Assembly: GCA_025997955.1 (NCBI GenBank)
Contig: BNVH01000072.1
Location: 1 to 17,811 of the forward strand
DNA: 17,811 nt
Direction of reading: 5' to 3'
Origin: Synergistales bacterium
GTDB taxonomy: Bacteria; Synergistota; Synergistia; Synergistales; Aminobacteriaceae
In this document: positions 15,255 through 17,811 of the stretch, one piece after another
Layout of the letters: each line of letters opens with the position of its first letter
Numbering within the stretch: the first letter of the stretch is position 1
Translations under genes and position numbers: made by a program
Notes under the pieces: model-generated
What the model saw: the letters and a program-made list of their open reading frames with translations, nothing else
Database searches by the model: none
What the model was told of the DNA's origin: nothing

Positions 15255-16556
15255 TTATTTAATGTTCATTACGAGCCGGGGCAGCCATAGACAAAGCTCA
15301 GGAAAATAAGTCGTAATGAGGATGACCGGAATGTGCCCCACAACCATGAAAACCATGGCCGGCTTGATGTACTCATTGATAGGGACGTTGCCAATTCGGC
15401 CTCCCAGGTAGAGAATGGGGGCGCAGGGTGGGGTAACGTTTCCAAGTCCCAGGTTAGTGCCCAGAATCGCCGCGAAGTGGACGGGATGTACCCCAATTTG
15501 CTTCATCAGGGGCAGCAGAAGCGCGGCCGCCAATATCGTTCCGCTGAGGTCGTCCATCATCATACCTATTATAATGAGAAACACGTTCACCATCAGGAGG
15601 ATGACGTATTTGTTGTCCGAGAAAGTGAGCAGAAAATGCGCTATTTTCTGGGGCACCTGCTGCATGGCGTAAACACGCCCCAACATGCTCACGAAAAAGA
15701 GCATCAGGCAAATGACGCCGCTGGTTGTCGCCGAAACGCAGAAGGCTTTCCAGAGGCTCTTGGGCTCAAGTTCTCTGTGGACGAAAAACCCGATAACGAT
15801 GGAATAGGCCACGGCCACGGCGGCGGACTCGGTGGGCGTGGTGATGCCGCCATAAATGCCGCCCAAAATAATAACGGGCATGATAAGACTCCAAATACCT
15901 TTTCTAAAAGCGGTTCTGACCACTTTATTACGCTCGGGGGCGGTCAGAGGGGGATCGACCTTGAGCGTGGGGAGATCTTTTACCATGAAATAGTTGATAA
16001 CACAAAACACCGTCATGAGAATAAGCCCTGGTCCGACTGTGGACAGGAAACACGCCGCGACGGACTCCTGAGTCACCCATCCGTAGAGGATCATGGGGAC
16101 GGACGGCGGAATCAGCTGTCCCAGCACCGACGCGCAGCTGACCATAGCCGTGCTGTAGTTGCGCGGGTACCCCAATTCTTCGAGGCGCGGGATCATGATG
16201 CTGCCGATGCAGGCGACGGCCGAGGAACAGGTTCCGGAGATGGCGCCAAATATGGCGCAGGCCACGATTGTCGCGGCGCCCATGCCTCCGCGCATACGCC
16301 CAAGCATGGAGTTAGCGAAGTTCGTCAGGCGCACGGCGATACCCGCGGAGCTCATCAGAGCGCCGGCCATGATGAAGAAGGGGATGGACAGAAGGGTAAG
16401 GGAGTTGAGCCCCCGAAAGCCCACTGTCGTCAAAAAAGAAAAGTCCGGAAAGTAAATGACGCCCATATAAAGGGCAGCAGCCATAAAACAGAAAGGAACA
16501 GGAATTCCTACCATGATGGTGACAATCAAAATAGCAAGGTCAATGGCGATATGCAT
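15255..16556 (-). CDS. dctM: TRAP transporter large permease DctM
   Basis: This 433-residue, multi-spanning (about 12 hydrophobic segments) protein is the ion-coupled transport subunit. Family signatures include IPFFIMAGALMSSAGIA, FGAISGTCSSAVACIGSIMI, LEELGYPRNYSTAM and GQLIPPSVPMILYG. Its length is normal. The start is 6 bases after the dctQ stop; GGGAG is some 12 bases before the ATG, so coupling to dctQ is likely. A 509-codon open frame runs antisense through it and is a shadow. Confidence 0.95.
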   Translation of the reverse strand: MHIAIDLAILIVTIMVGIPVPFCFMAAALYMGVIYFPDFSFLTTVGFRGLNSLTLLSIPFFIMAGALMSSAGIAVRLTNFANSMLGRMRGGMGAATIVACAIFGAISGTCSSAVACIGSIMIPRLEELGYPRNYSTAMVSCASVLGQLIPPSVPMILYGWVTQESVAACFLSTVGPGLILMTVFCVINYFMVKDLPTLKVDPPLTAPERNKVVRTAFRKGIWSLIMPVIILGGIYGGITTPTESAAVAVAYSIVIGFFVHRELEPKSLWKAFCVSATTSGVICLMLFFVSMLGRVYAMQQVPQKIAHFLLTFSDNKYVILLMVNVFLIIIGMMMDDLSGTILAAALLLPLMKQIGVHPVHFAAILGTNLGLGNVTPPCAPILYLGGRIGNVPINEYIKPAMVFMVVGHIPVILITTYFPELCLWLPRLVMNIK

Positions 16557-16562
16557 GGGCGC

Positions 16563-17093
16563 TCAGTCTCCCGTCTGTGGATTGGCAAAGCGAAAGGGCG
16601 GATATCCCCTTGCCTGCCGGACGTAGTCCAAAAATTCGATGAAAAAATAAAAGAACATCAAAATAGCGCTGAACAGAAGGCTCGCCTGGGCGTAGATCAT
16701 GGGAATGGACAGCGAGGGCGAGCGCTCCCACGACTTGAGCGACCACTGGAAGTAGTTGACTGTCCACTGCACGAAAATTCCCGCCAAAACGACTGTTGTG
16801 AGCGCGACCGCGGCTTTGCAGTAGTTGAGCGTGCGTTCGTTCTTAATGAAGACGTTCAGTAGATCCGCCTTGATGTGGCTGCGTTCTCGCGAGCCGTTGG
16901 CGGCCCCCATGAAGTAGAGCCAGAACCCACACAGGCACGCCAGTTCCTCCACTCCCATCAGGGGTTTTTTGAAAACATAGCGCATCGTCACCTGATCTAA
17001 GATCAAGAACACAATTGCCACAGATGTCGCTACCATAATGGTTTGCTGTATCCAATCCAAAAGGCGCCACAAAAACACCCATAAAACTTTCAT
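16563..17093 (-). CDS. dctQ: TRAP transporter small permease DctQ
   Basis: This 176-residue membrane protein has four hydrophobic segments (about 17-37, 47-62, 92-112 and 132-152). The family features DQVTMRYVFKKPLMGVEELA, then CGFWLYFMGAANGSRERSHIKADLL, are clear. It pairs with DctM. It is the first gene of the TRAP operon, with ribosome site AAGGGTGAG about 3-10 bases before the ATG. Confidence 0.92.
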   Translation of the reverse strand: MKVLWVFLWRLLDWIQQTIMVATSVAIVFLILDQVTMRYVFKKPLMGVEELACLCGFWLYFMGAANGSRERSHIKADLLNVFIKNERTLNYCKAAVALTTVVLAGIFVQWTVNYFQWSLKSWERSPSLSIPMIYAQASLLFSAILMFFYFFIEFLDYVRQARGYPPFRFANPQTGD

Positions 17094-17144
17094 CCGCTCA
17101 CCCTTTTTCCGTAAAAAGTCGTACCCGTTTAAAACCTGTGGAGT

Positions 17145-17174
17145 ATGATAACATCAAGACGCTGTAATTGGCAA
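17145..17174 (-). promoter_or_regulatory. Possible promoter of the TRAP operon
   Basis: On the minus strand TTGCCA (17169-17174), an 18-base spacer and TATCAT (17145-17150) form a fair sigma-70 promoter about 50 bases before dctQ. The left edge of the candidate mobile element lies 12 bases upstream of it. Confidence 0.4.
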
Positions 17175-17189
17175 GAAAATTCTCGTTCA

Positions 17190-17527
17190 AGTCACGGCCG
17201 TTTCATAAAATTTTCAGGCTTAACAAGAATGCATAAAAGGGAAGCCTCCCGCGTTCCGCGAGTTTGCGGCTTCTCTTTTTACTGTTTTGCAATGCTTTAG
17301 GCTGTATAGCTGTCTTGTTTACTATTGAGGAACTAATGTTTGGAGCTTATCTATCGGCAATTCAGCAATCTCGGCAACTTCCAGCTCATCCAATCATGCC
17401 GCTATTCTACAGCAAGAAACAAAACGCCTCAACTCAGATTAGTGTTTTACGCCATATCTATGGTCATGCTATGTATACCGTTCTGGCCACGCCGGTGTTT
17501 GTCGCGGTTTATGAAACGGCTCTGATT
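17190..17527. mobile_element. Candidate 338-base MITE-like element
   Basis: The ends are imperfect inverted repeats of 20 bases, AGTCACGGCCGTTTCATAAA on the left and AATCAGAGCCGTTTCATAAA on the right (minus-strand reading). They match at 17 of 20 positions, the inner 13 exactly. Both are flanked directly by TTCA (17186-17189 and 17528-17531), which reads as a 4-base target duplication. No convincing gene lies inside, so it would need a transposase in trans. It contains a long hairpin at 17235-17279. It lies between dctQ and the exported-protein gene without breaking either. It is recognised from structure only. Confidence 0.45.
17235..17280 (+). terminator. Terminator-like hairpin inside the candidate element
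   Basis: AAAAGGGAAGCC (17235-17246) pairs with GGCTTCTCTTTT (17268-17279) over 12 positions, with one G-U pair in the plus-strand RNA. An inner CGCG/CGCG stem and a T run follow. In the minus-strand RNA the G-U becomes an A-C mismatch, so plus-strand action is favoured. It would insulate the gene to the right from transcription entering from the left. Confidence 0.5.
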
Positions 17528-17543
17528 TTCATAGCTATACCGC

Positions 17544-17572
17544 TTGCTTATTACCATCAAAACCTATATACT
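17544..17572 (+). promoter_or_regulatory. Possible promoter of the exported-protein gene
   Basis: TTGCTT (17544-17549), a 17-base spacer and TATACT (17567-17572) lie just outside the right end of the candidate element. A start near 17579 would give a leader of about 65 bases before the TTG at 17646. The -35 match is partial. Confidence 0.35.
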
Positions 17573-17645
17573 CTTAAAAAAGTGGCGTTGAGCTTTTCGT
17601 GTTTTTGGCATTTCAAATATTTTCACTATAAGGAGAGTGGCAGAT

Positions 17646-17811
17646 TTGATTTCGCAAATCGACATCACCCGGAAGTCTTTTTCACCCCCCCCCCCCCCAC
17701 AAGTCTTATAAATTTTAGGACTTTTCAACCCGCGTTAAAATTCCTCCTCGTTCTCGCCCTTCTTTTCTTTGTCTCTCTTGCGCAATCCTCCCCCGCCTCG
17801 GCGGACAGCGC
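17646..17811 (+). CDS. Start of an exported protein, out of frame at a C14 tract (partial)
   Basis: Near the window end one frame reads NFRTFQPALKFLLVLALLFF then VSLAQSSPASADS, a clear signal peptide with a likely cut after ASA. That frame has no ATG, GTG or TTG between the C tract and the hydrophobic core, so translation must come from before the tract. The best ribosome site, AAGGAG (17630-17635), serves TTG 17646 (MISQIDITRKSFSPPP). With 14 C this start runs into TAA within five codons of the tract; with 15 or 12 C it joins the signal-peptide frame. In this copy the gene would be off from that start. Another frame, open from 17237, does join at C14 but lacks a ribosome site and lies in the candidate element. 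The rest of the protein is outside the window. Confidence 0.5.
17685..17698 (+). repeat. Poly-C tract (C14)
   Basis: Fourteen consecutive C residues sit some 40 bases after the best start codon and ahead of the signal-peptide coding bases. Tracts of this length gain and lose units during replication and switch genes on and off. They are also prone to sequencing error. Confidence 0.9.

Larger units (their letters stand above)
17094..17811. other. 718-base stretch without a complete gene
   Basis: It holds, from left to right, the TRAP promoter region, the candidate mobile element with its internal hairpin, a possible rightward promoter, a ribosome site, the C tract and the signal-peptide coding start. 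A 61-codon frame at 17340-17525 has no ribosome site and no recognisable motif, and I do not count it as a gene. Confidence 0.7.

Noticed and set aside
15333..16862. 509-codon open frame antisense to dctM and dctQ
   Set aside because: It is rich in His, Gly and Asp, has no recognisable motif, and lies opposite two well-supported membrane protein genes.
17235..17280. Hairpin considered as a small RNA gene or CRISPR-like repeat
   Set aside because: It is single, has no promoter in front on the plus strand, and has the form of a terminator.
17447..17557. Small basic 36-codon frame on the minus strand in the intergenic region
   Set aside because: No ribosome site, no family resemblance, and it crosses the end of the candidate element.
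17336..17811. Long open frame from ATG 17336 through the C tract to the window end
   Set aside because: It joins the signal-peptide frame at C14, but has no ribosome site, starts inside the candidate mobile element and does not resemble a protein family before the tract. Kept only as an alternative in the exported-protein entry.

Overview
The window looks like part of a mid-GC anaerobic bacterial chromosome. The mix of a TRAP carboxylate transporter, an amino-acid ABC transporter, a class III aminotransferase and strong AAGGAGG-type ribosome sites would suit an amino-acid-fermenting lineage such as Synergistota. That is inference from gene content; there is no rRNA or marker gene here. No tRNA, rRNA or CRISPR array was seen.

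Layout. (1) Positions 75-8419, all on the minus strand, form a defence block. Read in the direction of transcription it holds a Res-type helicase-nuclease, its overlapping Mod DNA methyltransferase, an XRE/ImmA-IrrE metallopeptidase regulator overlapping a PIN-like DUF4411 toxin-type protein by 4 bases, and the N-terminal part of a RelE-like/UvrD-type helicase whose motor domain is gone. (2) Positions 8420-8587 are a divergent control region. It has a perfect TTGACA-17-TATAAT promoter facing right, a palindrome close to the ARG box next to its -35 box, and a 13-base inverted repeat covering its -10 box and ribosome site. (3) Positions 8588-11828, plus strand, are an operon: a guanidine-modifying (arginine deiminase/DDAH-like) enzyme followed by an amino-acid ABC transporter (binding protein, permease, ATPase). 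(4) Positions 11825-12703, minus strand, are a worn junction: a fragment of a dual-specificity phosphatase and a ZnuC-like ATPase without permease or binding protein. (5) Positions 12716-17093, minus strand, are a TRAP transporter (dctQ, dctM, dctP), a strong terminator, then a class III aminotransferase. (6) Positions 17094-17811 hold no complete gene. They contain the TRAP promoter region, a candidate 338-base MITE-like element with TTCA target duplications, and the start of an exported-protein gene whose frame runs through a 14-C tract.

How the parts may work together. The arginine-type enzyme, the ABC transporter and the ARG-box-like site suggest uptake and breakdown of arginine or a related guanidino compound under ArgR-type control. 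The TRAP system and aminotransferase may supply and transaminate an amino or keto acid. The left block is accessory DNA with signs of exchange: a base-composition island in the target recognition part of Mod and a truncated helicase. The right end carries the most unusual signal, an exported protein that is probably phase variable through slippage in the C tract.
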